64,000 nucleotides of DNA from Vishniacozyma victoriae. Lineage: Eukaryota; Basidiomycota; Tremellomycetes; Tremellales; Bulleribasidiaceae. Location: the NCBI GenBank assembly GCA_017654735.1, contig JADPYG010000002.1, forward strand, positions 310,001 through 374,000, written 5' to 3'. The position numbers and the translations under genes were made by a program. Shown here in pieces: positions 1-12,424 of the stretch; position 1 is the stretch's first letter, and each line of letters starts with the position of its first letter. The notes beneath the pieces are model-generated. The model was not told where the DNA came from. It did no database searches and saw only the letters and a program-made list of their open reading frames with translations.

Positions 1-2298
<2,298 letters not shown>

Positions 2299-2571
2299 CC
2301 TGGATGGTGGGTATAGGTGTATAGGTAGGAGAGGGTGAAATTACGGTTCAGTTGTAAATCTGTGGTGGAGGTCTGCAAGAATAGGCGCAGCAAGAAAAGG
2401 TATCAGGTACAGCAGGCCTATCGAAAGTCCAGTCACCTTTCTTAAATGGGGTGCATGTAGAAGCGACGCGTCGGAATTGACTTCTTTTCCTCGAGAGCTC
2501 ATATCATCATCGATCGACAGTCTTATTTCATTCATAATCAATCATCTCATTCAACCACTCATCATAACAAT

Positions 2572-3963
2572 ATGGCAGAAGAGCAAGATCCATTCGGAGC
2601 AGGAGAGGAGGAAGAGGAGGGTATCATAATGGCACCTATGCTAGTGGCCAAATTACAGGTAAGCTGCGTAATGCGTCCAAGTTTTGCAAAGAGCTGATGG
2701 GTAGGAAGCAGGAATTTCAGCATCCGACACCGATAAACTAGTCAAGGCGGGATATCATACCGTCGAAGCAGTCGCCTTCACTCCTAAGAAACAACTCCTC
2801 ACGATAAAAGGTATTAGTGAAGCTAAAGCCGATAAAATATTGACCGAGGGTAAGCTGTTCCGCATTGGGAGCGGTGACAGAGCTGATGTCAAGCGTGCAA
2901 AATGGTCCCTATGGGATTCACTACTGCCACAGAGATCCATTCGAGGAGGTCGGAATTGGTCCATATCTCAACGGGGTCTACTGGGTTGGATACGATTTTA
3001 GGGGGTGGGATCGAGACTGGTGCTATCACTGAACTGTTCGGTAAGCTGTTCGATTCGCCTGATGAGTTTAGCTAATGGATAGGTGAATTCAGAACGGGTA
3101 AATCCCAGATATGTCATACACTAGCCGTCACCTGTCAGGTACGTCATCCACGTCCTCCCCATACCGAATGCAATAAGCTAATCCACAGTTGCCAGTATCA
3201 ATGGGAGGTGGAGAAGGGAAATGTCTATACATTGATACAGAAGGAACATTCCGTCCTGTCAGGATGTTGGCTGTTGCAGAACGATATGGTCTAAATGGAG
3301 AGGAGGTATTGGATAATATCGCCTACGCTAGGGCGTACAATGCGGATCATCAACTTCAATTGCTAGTTCAGGCTAGCGCGATGATGGCCGAGTCTAGGTA
3401 AGCTATTCATACCTGCACTTCGACAAACAGCTGACGATCAGATTCTCATTACTCATTGTTGATTCGTGTACTTCTCTCTACCGAACCGATTTCTCAGGCC
3501 GAGGAGAATTGTCAGCTCGACAGACCCATCTCGCCAAGTTCCTGAGAACATTGATGAGACTAGCGGACGAGGTAAGTTAATTCGGGCCTGAAGACCCGTG
3601 AGCTGACGGCCAGTTCGGTGTAGCTGTAGTAGTAACCAACCAAGTCGTAGCACAAGTTGACGGTGGTCAATTCGCCCAAGCAGACGCAAAGAAACCAATG
3701 TAAGCTCATCCCCCCTTCACGCTGACAAGAGCTGATTGGTAGTGGAGGAAACATCATGGCTCACGCTTCTACCACGCGTTTATCCCTTAGAAAAGGAAGA
3801 GGTGCAAGTCGAGTTTGCAAGATTGTCGATAGTCCCTGTTTACCCGAGGCTGAAGCTATCTTTGCTATCAAGTGAGTTCAGTTCTGCATAATGAGCACTT
3901 GTGCCAGAGCTGACGAGCAGTGCGAATGGTATCGGAGACCCAGAAGAACTCAAGGGCGAGTAG
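2572..3963 (+). CDS. RAD51: Rad51 recombinase
   Basis: RecA-family strand-exchange protein of homologous recombination, acting in the nucleus. Exon 1 encodes an acidic N-terminus ([17 protein letters not shown]). After the first intron comes the helix-hairpin-helix N-domain ([20 protein letters not shown], then [13 protein letters not shown]). The linker GFTTATEIH leads to the ATPase core with Walker [10 protein letters not shown], the strand LLIVDS as Walker B, and the L1/L2 DNA-binding regions ending in [20 protein letters not shown]. The end [20 protein letters not shown] is typical of Rad51. DNA binding and the N-domain favour Rad51 over Dmc1 or RadA-like paralogs. About eight short introns are present. 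The stop TAG is at 3961-3963. Start chosen as the first ATG, which gives the family's usual acidic leader. Confidence 0.96.
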
Positions 3964-4376
3964 ACAGGCGGTGGAAGTAGAGGTAGTCATCAGTCGGACT
4001 CATCCTCTACACGACTCAATCGTATCTCATAGGGAATGATAGATTAGAGACTGTTGTAATATGGCGGTGTCAATCCCCAAATACTGGTTGTATGCATCCC
4101 AAGGTGCACCTATCACCCACCTAAACAGCTGCCACATGTCCTCTACTAGAACACGAATTTGATTCCGTCCCCCCTTTTAATCTCGACGCGTGAATTGTAG
4201 TAGTAGTGAGAATTAGGAAGAGGTGTGAATCTAGACAATCCTTTGATCATCTAATCTATATCCTGTTCTTCTTCACCTACTTTACCTATCGCCCATCCTC
4301 TACTCGGAGTCTAATCTCCTCCTCACTCTCATTAGACAGATTGTGACACACGAAAGCCCAGGTGGCACTGTCCAAA
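3964..4376. other. Intergenic stretch between RAD51 and the CAP59-like gene
   Basis: This 413-bp stretch holds the RAD51 3' end and the promoter of the downstream glycosyltransferase, both on the plus strand. I see no convincing coding exon. It is C/T-rich just before the downstream start. Confidence 0.5.
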
Positions 4377-6669
4377 ATGAAACCAGCAACATCGATGCTT
4401 GGGCGGAAACTCCCCTCGGCCGGGTCATTGTTAGTTGGTATACTAGTTGGATTGTTGGTTGCCTCGGTAAGCTACTATTAAGCTCATGTATTGGATGAGC
4501 TGACGTGACAGTTATTAAGAAGAGGTTCTTCAGATGTAAGTTCTCATCCACCATCACCTATGTTCTCTATCCCCCCCTCCCTATACACTCGCCCAGCCAT
4601 CGTCCTGTCAAGAGACATCCTCCTTGGCCTTTGGTCGGAAACCTCCAGACTCCCAACTCCACCTACGGCGTCGTGCTCATTCTAGACCTCATCCGGAACA
4701 TGGCGTGGATCCGGTTCCAAACCTCTTCGCCCAAACGCAATAGGTGCATCCTCCCGTTTAACCCGAGCAGCCATCACCCTCCCATCTCTAGCTCAGCGCC
4801 TGCACATCCTCCAATTACTCGGTACAATCACCCCACACCACACTAAAGAATGTACACGCCACGTTCAACCCATGTACTCGGATCAAGTACACGATAGGTA
4901 CTCTGCTTTGGTGGGTCATAAAAAGAGTTGGGCAAATTCAGGATGGTTATCCTCAATATTTGGTGGATCGAAAGATGCCCAGCAATTGGCTATTGGACAT
5001 GCTGGTGCTGGTGGTAATAATCGACGAGAGAGTATTAGGAGGGATTTATCTGGGAGTGGACATAAGTATTTCTTTGCTATTAATTTATATAATTCCTTCG
5101 ACGTTATCCCGGACATCTTCGCTACACTCTTCCGAACAGCTTCAATCTTGGGCTATCAAAATGTTTACGTCTCAATCTACGAGAATGGATCTTCCGATCA
5201 AACGAAAGCTCTACTTCGAATATTCGATGCTCTAGCCCGGACTGTTGGATTGAGGATCATCATTAGGACGAGTATGCGAACAAGGGGTCAATTTAATCAT
5301 CGAATCGAATACCTTGCCGAAGTTCGAAACGCTGCCATGGTCCCACTTCACGAGTTGAGGGATAACGAAGGAGAAATCTTCGATTCGATCGTCTTCATGA
5401 ATGATATCTTGCCTTGTGTGGATGATCTATTGGAATTGATCTGGCAGTCGAGGAGGCAGAATGCTGGGATTACTTGTGCGGCGGATTACATGTATCATGA
5501 TGATATCGTGAGTCGAGTCGAGGTATCACGCGTAGGGTGGTGCCGAGATCTATACCATACGCCCGATACAACGGTGTATACCACGTGGAGGGAAGGCTGA
5601 TAAATAGGGAGCACCGGTATTCTATGATAATTGGGTAGCAAGAGATATCAACGGTACAGCCCTCGAAAACGCTCCGTTCGAACAGGTATTCCATCATACC
5701 GAATCAAATCATAGGTTCCAGCATCACCTACCTATCCAGGGTACGTTTTCCCTCCATCTATCCCATATCTCTTTTCTCTCTTACCCTGTTCTGTCTCATG
5801 GAGAAGAGACAACCAGTACTCTCAAAAACACTCTCAGAAGTCCCCTGGACTCCTTCGAGTTGAGCTAACAGCCAGTCCAATCATGTTGGAATGGTATCGC
5901 CGTCCTCGACCCCGCACCGTTCTATCAACCACCCCATGTTAAATTCAGAATGGCTAGATTACCAGATGGGGAATGTTCTGCATCTGAATGTTCTTTGATC
6001 TGTAATGATTATTGGGAGCAGGGATATGGAAGGATTATCATGGTTCCAAGGGTTAAACTTGCCTATGACAAGGTCAGTCCCCTTTTCCGCCGCTTCCTAC
6101 TTCCTCCGCCCTCCTTCTACCCACTGGTCTCCTTGTCGCCGCCCTTCTTCATCCTCATCGCATCTTTTCGCAGCCCCGATCATCCTTCGGATGACAAGCT
6201 GATGATTGCAGAAAGTATACGATATCATCCATCCCGAACGTCGTAACCTGACTGCCATCCGGGGATACAAGAGGATAGGAGGATTACCTGATGATCCAAG
6301 GACCGATCCTCAAGATAGGAGTTGGTATGGACCACATGATCGATTGTTTACAGAGGAAGAGGATTTGGAAGTTGATTTCCAACCTGGACCAAAGCATGGT
6401 AAGTGAACCAGCCCGTTAGGCCGCCTCTTTACAAGGCCGGTAGGCTCGTCATTTGTCAGACGTTTATGAAGCCTGCCGGTTCTCAAATTTCAATACTCGC
6501 TTTGCTCGTATCTCGAATAGAGCTGATAATAGTCTGGTGTTGGGGATGGGACGGAGCTGGAGATCTTGATGGACCCGATGTTGATCCTATCTGGGAACCT
6601 ATGCCTAAGAAATCTTATTCTGAAGATTCAATCAAGGTCAAACATTTCAGGAATATTCCTGGGTTCTAG
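4377..6669 (+). CDS. CAP59-like glycosyltransferase (GT69 family), capsule/mannosyl transfer type
   Basis: A type II membrane protein of the CAP59/CMT1 (alpha-1,3-mannosyltransferase, GT69) family, which acts in the Golgi on capsule polysaccharide or mannoprotein glycans in Cryptococcus relatives. Exon 1 gives a short basic start and one signal-anchor helix (SLLVGILVGLLVAS). The luminal domain begins near 4870 and carries KYFFAINLYNS, VYVSIYENGSSDQTKALL, NDILPCVDDLLELI and, after further introns, CWNGIAVLDPAPFY and CNDYWEQGYGRIIMVPRVKL, all hallmarks of this family. An intron at 6400-6535 precedes the last exon, which ends KHFRNIPGF with TAG at 6667-6669. The exact second and third exons (4500-4700) are the least certain part: the best model joins a donor near 4535 to an acceptor near 4687. 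Which acceptor sugar it uses, and whether it is CAP59 itself or a paralog, cannot be told from sequence. Confidence 0.82.
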
Positions 6670-6905
6670 GTATGTATCATCCATTGTTCATTATGAGCAT
6701 TCCCGAGCTGATGGTCAGTGAACCTCGAGGTAAGATATGTTGACTGTCTGGAAACAGTCAATCACTAGGGATTGTTTTCTACATATTTATAGAATCATGC
6801 ATGCATTGACTGGGTTCCTGGCTGCTCGATCAGAGAATGCATCGCAGCGGGATATGTATATCCACTCGTAAGTGCAGATGTCCTAAGCCTACCACCACAC
6901 ACGAC

Positions 6906-7758
6906 CTAAATCTCATTCACACTAGCAACCTCCTTAGGCCAACCCCAGAACCTCCTATCCCTTCCCTCTCTAACTTCATCACGGGGTAATCGATCCTCCC
7001 GACTCCTAACAATACCCACATACTGCCTCAAGCCCCTAGGTCGCTTTACGGGCGGTTGAGAGTATTCGGATGGAACGTACTCTTCAGAATTTGATTCGTT
7101 TATTTCGAATGATCCCGCTTCTTCCGAGGCGGAAGCCTCGGACGAGGTGAGAGTCGAGGAGGCGGACGTCGAGGAAGAGGTAGAGGGAGTAAGGAAAGCG
7201 GGACGATGGGGGAATGGTTGATCGTGTGTATAGTATTTGACGTATCCTGGTTCTGTTGCGTATAGGGTTTTATCTGTTCCCATTCGGACGTGTTGGCCTG
7301 GATGGAATGAGGAGCCTCGCTGGCGGATGATGATTTGGCCGGGGAGGATGTATTGGTCTATACGTCAGTGACCGAGCGCAGCGAGGTCAAGAGGTGTGGG
7401 AGTGAACGGGGACTTGTGGGGTTCGAGCGAGGGAGTGGAAAAGCCAGCATGGAGATAATGGTGAATTATGAGGAGTGTTCGATTATTCAGTAAGCGACGT
7501 ACCTGTATACTTCTTCACTCCCAATCTTTTTCCTGCTGAATCACGACCATTCTTTGAAGATCCACCACCCCTCTTTGTAGCTGTTCGAATCTGTAGATGG
7601 GCTGTATATCAGCTCCTCTTCTTCATCTTGAACTCTTTTGTTAAATATCAAGTAGAACATTTATACGTACTAGAAGGACCAGCGAATAACTCTGATTTCA
7701 ACTCTGATGAGATACCCTGTAAAGCCCTTGAGCGATTGAATAGTGATGTACCCAACAT
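6906..7758 (-). CDS. Mitochondrial large-subunit ribosomal protein bL27m
   Basis: Three exons. Exon 1 (ATG at 7756-7758) encodes an arginine/serine-containing leader (MLGTSLFNRSRALQ) that fits a mitochondrial targeting sequence. Exon 2 gives the diagnostic bL27 start after the leader, ATKRGGGSSKNGRDSAGKRL, and VKKYT. Exon 3 continues QYILPGQIIIRQRGSSFHPG and MGTDKTLYATEPGYVKYY. All junctions keep frame by eye (phase 1 for both introns). Bacterial L27 ends soon after this core; here about 90 more residues follow, rich in Ser/Thr/Glu with a basic end, as in fungal mitochondrial homologs (MRP7 type). The intron near 7290-7500 is longer than its neighbours and contains GAGCG-type repeats. Stop is at 6906-6908. 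Confidence 0.92.
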
Positions 7759-7922
7759 GATTGAATATAGTCTAATTGGATGAGTATGATTGTGATTTCG
7801 ATTTACCTGGTAGTCTGATTGTTAAAACACGGAGATTGAATCAAACTCCGTCATATCACATGACTGACGCGACTATCCTCATGTTCAAGTGATTTAGATC
7901 GCATCTTCATTAATTGGACAGG

Positions 7923-9565
7923 ATGAGCGGTATGTCCCATACTCGTTTGAACACAGGGGAGAGACTGATTGATAGGACTCAAACGCCCTTCTTCTAGTAT
8001 CACCGATGATACAGGTGGTCAACCGAGTAAACGCCAAATTAAATCAACTCCCAACCCTGCCCCCGCACCAGTCCACCCATTCTTCTCCGCCGCCCCAACT
8101 ACATCGGGCTCATTTCTCCCCTCTCCACCAACAGTAGCCCACTTCTTACACCTCGACCCATTCAATACCTCAGGCGAATCATCAAAGAAGATAGAAATAG
8201 TATTCTACGATCTAGATGGGACACTTATCAAGACGCTCAAATCGGGGAGTGGGTTCCCAACGAGTAGGGCAGATTGGCAGTGGTGGGATCCGTCTGTTCC
8301 TTCGAGGTTAAAGAGGGAAGTGGAGGAAGGGAAACATTTGGTGGTTTTGAGTAATCAAGCTGATTCGAGACCTAAGATCAGGGCGGAGTGGAAGGCGAAA
8401 TTGCCATTGATTGCTGCAAAGGTGAGTCTTCTCTCCCCTGCACCCCTTCTTATTATCTGTGATGTTCTCCCTTCTCTTCTCCAGGTCTTGCAAAGAAAGT
8501 CAAAGCCAAGATGGAGCTGATGCCAGATGCCCCCAAATACCCCCATCCGAATCATAGCAGCCTATTCTCGAGATCAATACCGAAAACCAATGACGGGGAT
8601 GTTTGATCTAGTAAACGACCTGTACAAGTCGAAAGGGTATGAGGTCGATATGGAAAAGAGTGTTTATGTTGGTGATGCTGCTGGTAGACTTGCTGGGGTT
8701 GGGAGGAGAAAGGATCATGGGGATACGGATTACAAGTTGGCTTTGAATGTTGGGTTGAAGTTTGTTACTCCAGAGGTATGTTTCCTGTCTTACTATCCTT
8801 CAATACCCTCCACTTGCATCGTCAAGATCTTTGGACAAGTCATCAATCTGTGGAGCTGACAGGCAGGAACATTTCTTGAACCACCCTAGACCCACGTTTC
8901 CTGAACCACCAAATGGATTCCACCCTTACAAAATTAGCCTCAATCGTATGTCCCACCTATACCTTGAGAGTGGTATTAACTAAAAGGACAGTGCCCCACG
9001 TCGTACCTTCGAACACTTCGATCGCTCGTAAGGAAATAGAAATGATTCTGTTTGTCGGCCCACCGTACGTACACCTCCCTCAGCTCTTTCTGTGCTGATG
9101 AGTAGTGCATCCGGTAAAACGACCTTCTACAAAACCCATTTCCATCCACGCTATCAACATATTAATCAAGATATCCTTAAATCCCGAGATAAATGTCTCC
9201 GCGTGGCTCAAGATACTCTCTCGGGACCATCACCTCAATCAGTCGTGATTGATAATACGAATCGCAATCGCGCCACTCGAGCCCTCTATGTCGCATTGGC
9301 GAACCAACTCAATGTTCCGATCAGAGTGTTTTGGTTCAATACACCTATAGAACTTGCTCGACATAATAATGTCTATAGGGCGTTTTACAAACCTGAGGAA
9401 GAGAGGACGTTACTCCCTGGAATGGCTTTCTCTGGATTTGCAAGTTCATTTGAAAGGCCAGAGATGGGGGAAGGGTTTGATGAGTTACGGACTGTCAATT
9501 TTGTTTGGGAGGGGACTGAGGATGACCAGAAGCTGTGGAGCAGGTATATGCTCGAGACCAAGTAG
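7923..9565 (+). CDS. Bifunctional polynucleotide kinase / 3'-phosphatase (PNKP type)
   Basis: A DNA end-repair enzyme that removes 3'-phosphates and phosphorylates 5'-OH ends before ligation. The first exon is only ATGAGCG; it joins in phase to GGACTCAAACGC, giving MSGLKRP and a basic, nuclear-looking N-terminus. No FHA domain precedes the catalytic part. The phosphatase domain has HAD motif I YDLDGTL (near 8210), motif II VVLSNQAD and the later YVGDAAGR. An intron at about 8421-8524 joins to YRKPMTGMFD. The kinase domain has P-loop GPPASGKTT, split by an intron near 9070-9105, then VVIDNTNRNRATRALYV and a C-terminus typical of PNKP kinases. Having both catalytic halves separates it from yeast Tpp1, which has only the phosphatase. 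Stop TAG is at 9563-9565. Confidence 0.93.
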
Positions 9566-9594
9566 CCACTGTCGATGTACCTTGAACGTTACTT

Positions 9595-9604
9595 GTCACG
9601 TGAC
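9595..9604. promoter_or_regulatory. Palindromic E-box GTCACGTGAC upstream of the dihydroxyacetone kinase gene
   Basis: A perfect 10-bp palindrome with CACGTG core, 191 bp before the DAK start. Such sites are bound by bHLH factors such as Cbf1 or SREBP-like proteins in fungi. A second TCACGTGA lies in the ABC transporter promoter at 17647-17654. A G-rich run follows at about 9609-9631. Binding is inferred only. Confidence 0.4.
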
Positions 9605-9739
9605 CCCGTGGTTGGGGTCGGGGTCGGGGGATTTTCGGAATGTGCCTTATTTACCCCAGATTGACTATTGATCCGGACCCGGCGTTAAGTGCCGGTGGTG
9701 ACAACCTCCGTACCGGACAACCGTCCTTGGCGAGAAGTG

Positions 9740-9746
9740 TATATAT
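9740..9746 (+). promoter_or_regulatory. TATA-like element before DAK
   Basis: TATATAT about 50 bp before the dihydroxyacetone kinase ATG; placed as expected for a fungal core promoter. Confidence 0.4.
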
Positions 9747-9794
9747 CTACAGCTCCCTAATCCACTCTTGTACTCATCAACCAAAACACAAAAG

Positions 9795-12207
9795 ATGACA
9801 GACCGACACATTTTCAACGATCACACTACCCTAGTCCTCCGTTCTTTAAAGGGATTAGTAGCGACCCACCCATACCTCTCTCTTATCCCTTCCTTGAAGG
9901 TAGTCTATCGAGCAGACCATGATCGATCCAAAGTATCTGTCATTTGTGGTGGAGGGTCAGGACATGAACCTGGAACCGTTGGATTTGTGGGGAAGGGTTT
10001 GTTGAATGCTAGTGTCGCCGGTGATGTCTTTGCTAGTCCATCCGCTAGGCAGGTTGGGGGTGCTATCGAGAGGGTAGGGAGTGATAAAGGGGTTATTTTG
10101 ATTATTACCAATTGTGAGTGCGGGCAGTCGAGCGGAGCGAGACTGGAGCCGAGAGGCGAGAGCGGTGAAGGGAGGCGAGACCGGAGTAGAGGAGCGAGTC
10201 CGGAATGAAATCGGAGCTGATATTAGATACTGGTGATAATCTCCATTTCGGGCTGGCTAGGCTGATGGCCCATTCAGCTGGAAATTCGAATGTTGAATTA
10301 GTAGTGGTTGGGGATGATGTATCTGTTCCTCATTCGAGGGGAAAGATGGTGGGTAGGCGATGTTTGGCGGGTATCACCCTTGGTACGTCTTTCTCTCGTG
10401 CTCTTTTTCTTCTCGTACCTCAAGTTCCCCCGTCCCCTGCCCCCAATCTACACTGCCTCTACCGTCGTTGTGTCTCGAGATCCATCGCAGACCTCCATCT
10501 GGCCTTGGACCAGGCTAACATATAGTTTGCAAGATCCTTGGAGCAGGTTCAGAAGCGGATATGGAATTCCAAACTCTCGTCAACCTAGGTCGGGCAACAT
10601 CAACACACATGGCCTCAGTCTGCGCAGCCCTAGATCACTGTCACGTCCCAGGACGGACTGGGGAATGGCAAATTCCAGAAGGAAGGATGGAGATTGGTCT
10701 AGGTCTACATAATGAGACCGTAAGCACTTGTCTTTCGGGATCAAGAGGAAACTGATGAAAAGGGAGTATTCAATATCCCTCAACCGTCTGGAGAGGAGTT
10801 GATCACACGCCTACTTGATTTGATTCTTAAGCAAGATGACCCAGAGAGGTCATTTGTGAAGTTTAAAGATGGAGATGATTTGGTGTTGCTGGTTAATAAT
10901 CAAGGAGGAATGAGCGCTTTGGAGATGGGTGCGGTAGTCGATGAGACTTTGACGCAACTTGGTATGTCCCTTCTTATCCCTTCGCTCCTTCACAAGCTTC
11001 GTCATTTCATCGTTTTCCGCTCGCTTCGTTCTTCTCACACCCTCTACTCCCTCGCCATTCCCAGTCCACTCGCTATCCCCAGTCCACTCGCTGCTTTCAG
11101 CTCGCTCGCTATCGCTGGGCTGATATCCAGAAACTCGAAACATTACCCCGCGCAGAACCCTAAACGGACCATTCATGGGTTCAATGAATATGCCAGGAAT
11201 CTCCCTTACCCTCCTCAATTTATCAAACGTTTCAGAAGAATGTAATATCCCCGTTGAGAAATTATTGGAAATGTTGGATGCTCCTCATAATTCCCCCGCC
11301 TGGCCTCAGACTAGTGGGATTTATCCATTACCTCAAGAGTTGAAGAGGGGTAGGAAAGATGCTTGGGTTGATGTTGAGAAAGAGGAGAAGGTCGTTAAGA
11401 AGGGTGGGAAACAGATTTTGGGTACGTCTGAGTTACCTTGATCAATCTGGCCCCCTTGATCCGCGGCTGGCTATGAAGATTAATAAGCTGACAAGCAGCG
11501 GACAGCTCAAAGATGAGGGAAGCAATGAGAAAAGCATCAGAAGATGTCATTACCTCTGAACCTGATCTAACCCGATGGGACACCGTACGTATCCCTACCC
11601 TTCGAAGGTGATGGGAGCTGATGAACAGATCGTTGGAGATGGTGATTGTGGAGAAACATGCGCCGCTGGTGCTAAAGCCGTTCTTGAGGCTCTCGATCAT
11701 GGATTGGGAGAAGATGGGGATGTTGTGGATCTATTCAGGGAATTGACTGATCTGATCGACGGTGAGTTCTTCTTCTCGCTACGTGGAATAAAACTAATGG
11801 AATCAGAGGCATGCGGCGGAACGCTTGGAGCCATCATCTCAATCTTCCTAGCTGGAATCACCAATGCCCTCCTCTCCTCATCCGAGTCCAAGGCAACACC
11901 AGGATTCATGGGTAAAATGGCTTTAGCAGGTCTCGAGACTCTAAAACAACGAACAGCAGCCAGGGTAGGCCATCGAACAGTAATGGACGCTCTTATCCCT
12001 TTCGCCGAGGTCCTCGCTGAAACTGGGGATGTCAAGAAAGCAGCGGAGGCATGTAGGAAGGGAGGAGAAAGTACTGTGGAGTTGATTGCTAAATTGGGAA
12101 GAGCTACTTATGTGGGAGAACGGGAAGATGGGGGTGCGCTACCTCCTGATCCGGGAGCTATGGCTTTTGTTGTGGTTGCCGAGGGGCTTGCTAAGGTCTT
12201 GGGATAG
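9795..12207 (+). CDS. DAK1: Dihydroxyacetone (glycerone) kinase
   Basis: Phosphorylates dihydroxyacetone with ATP to the glycolytic intermediate DHAP in the cytosol; needed for growth on glycerol or methanol-type substrates and for detoxifying dihydroxyacetone. The start ATG at 9795 gives [20 protein letters not shown]. The DhaK domain shows [16 protein letters not shown] and [12 protein letters not shown]; the covalent substrate-binding histidine lies in the AHSAGN region. The C-terminal DhaL nucleotide-binding domain has [16 protein letters not shown] near 11640 and [17 protein letters not shown] near 11820, then the C-terminal [12 protein letters not shown] and [17 protein letters not shown]. 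At least seven introns; phases were checked at ITN/YTGDN, QLE/TRNITP and IDE/ACGG. Two introns (10115-10215 and 10963-11129) are longer and repetitive. The stop TAG is at 12205-12207; the gene converges on the ABC transporter. Confidence 0.95.
11060..11092 (+). repeat. Short direct repeat inside a DAK intron
   Basis: CCCAGTCCACTCGCT occurs at 11060-11074 and 11078-11092, followed by CTCGCTCGCTATCGC. The repeat lies wholly in the intron 10963-11129 and makes it several times longer than the usual 35-60 bp. Confidence 0.8.
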
Positions 12208-12424
12208 TTTGGTAGTTGATGAATCAGATATTCTTGGTTTGATCTCTGGCGGTGCATCGCATTTTTACTCGGGTGGTAGCGTCGCTTATTCGGAACAGGA
12301 CTATATTACATTTGACGCGATACTACGAGATTGACAACCCTAACACTCTTAATTATGTATTTATTTGTATTTGAATAGTAATCCAATTCGTAAATTCTTC
12401 GTGACATCGACAATGGCCAATCCC

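Noticed and set aside
9609..9631. G-rich run (possible G-quadruplex) before DAK
   Set aside because: Only three good G-tracts plus a GG; too weak to report as a structure.
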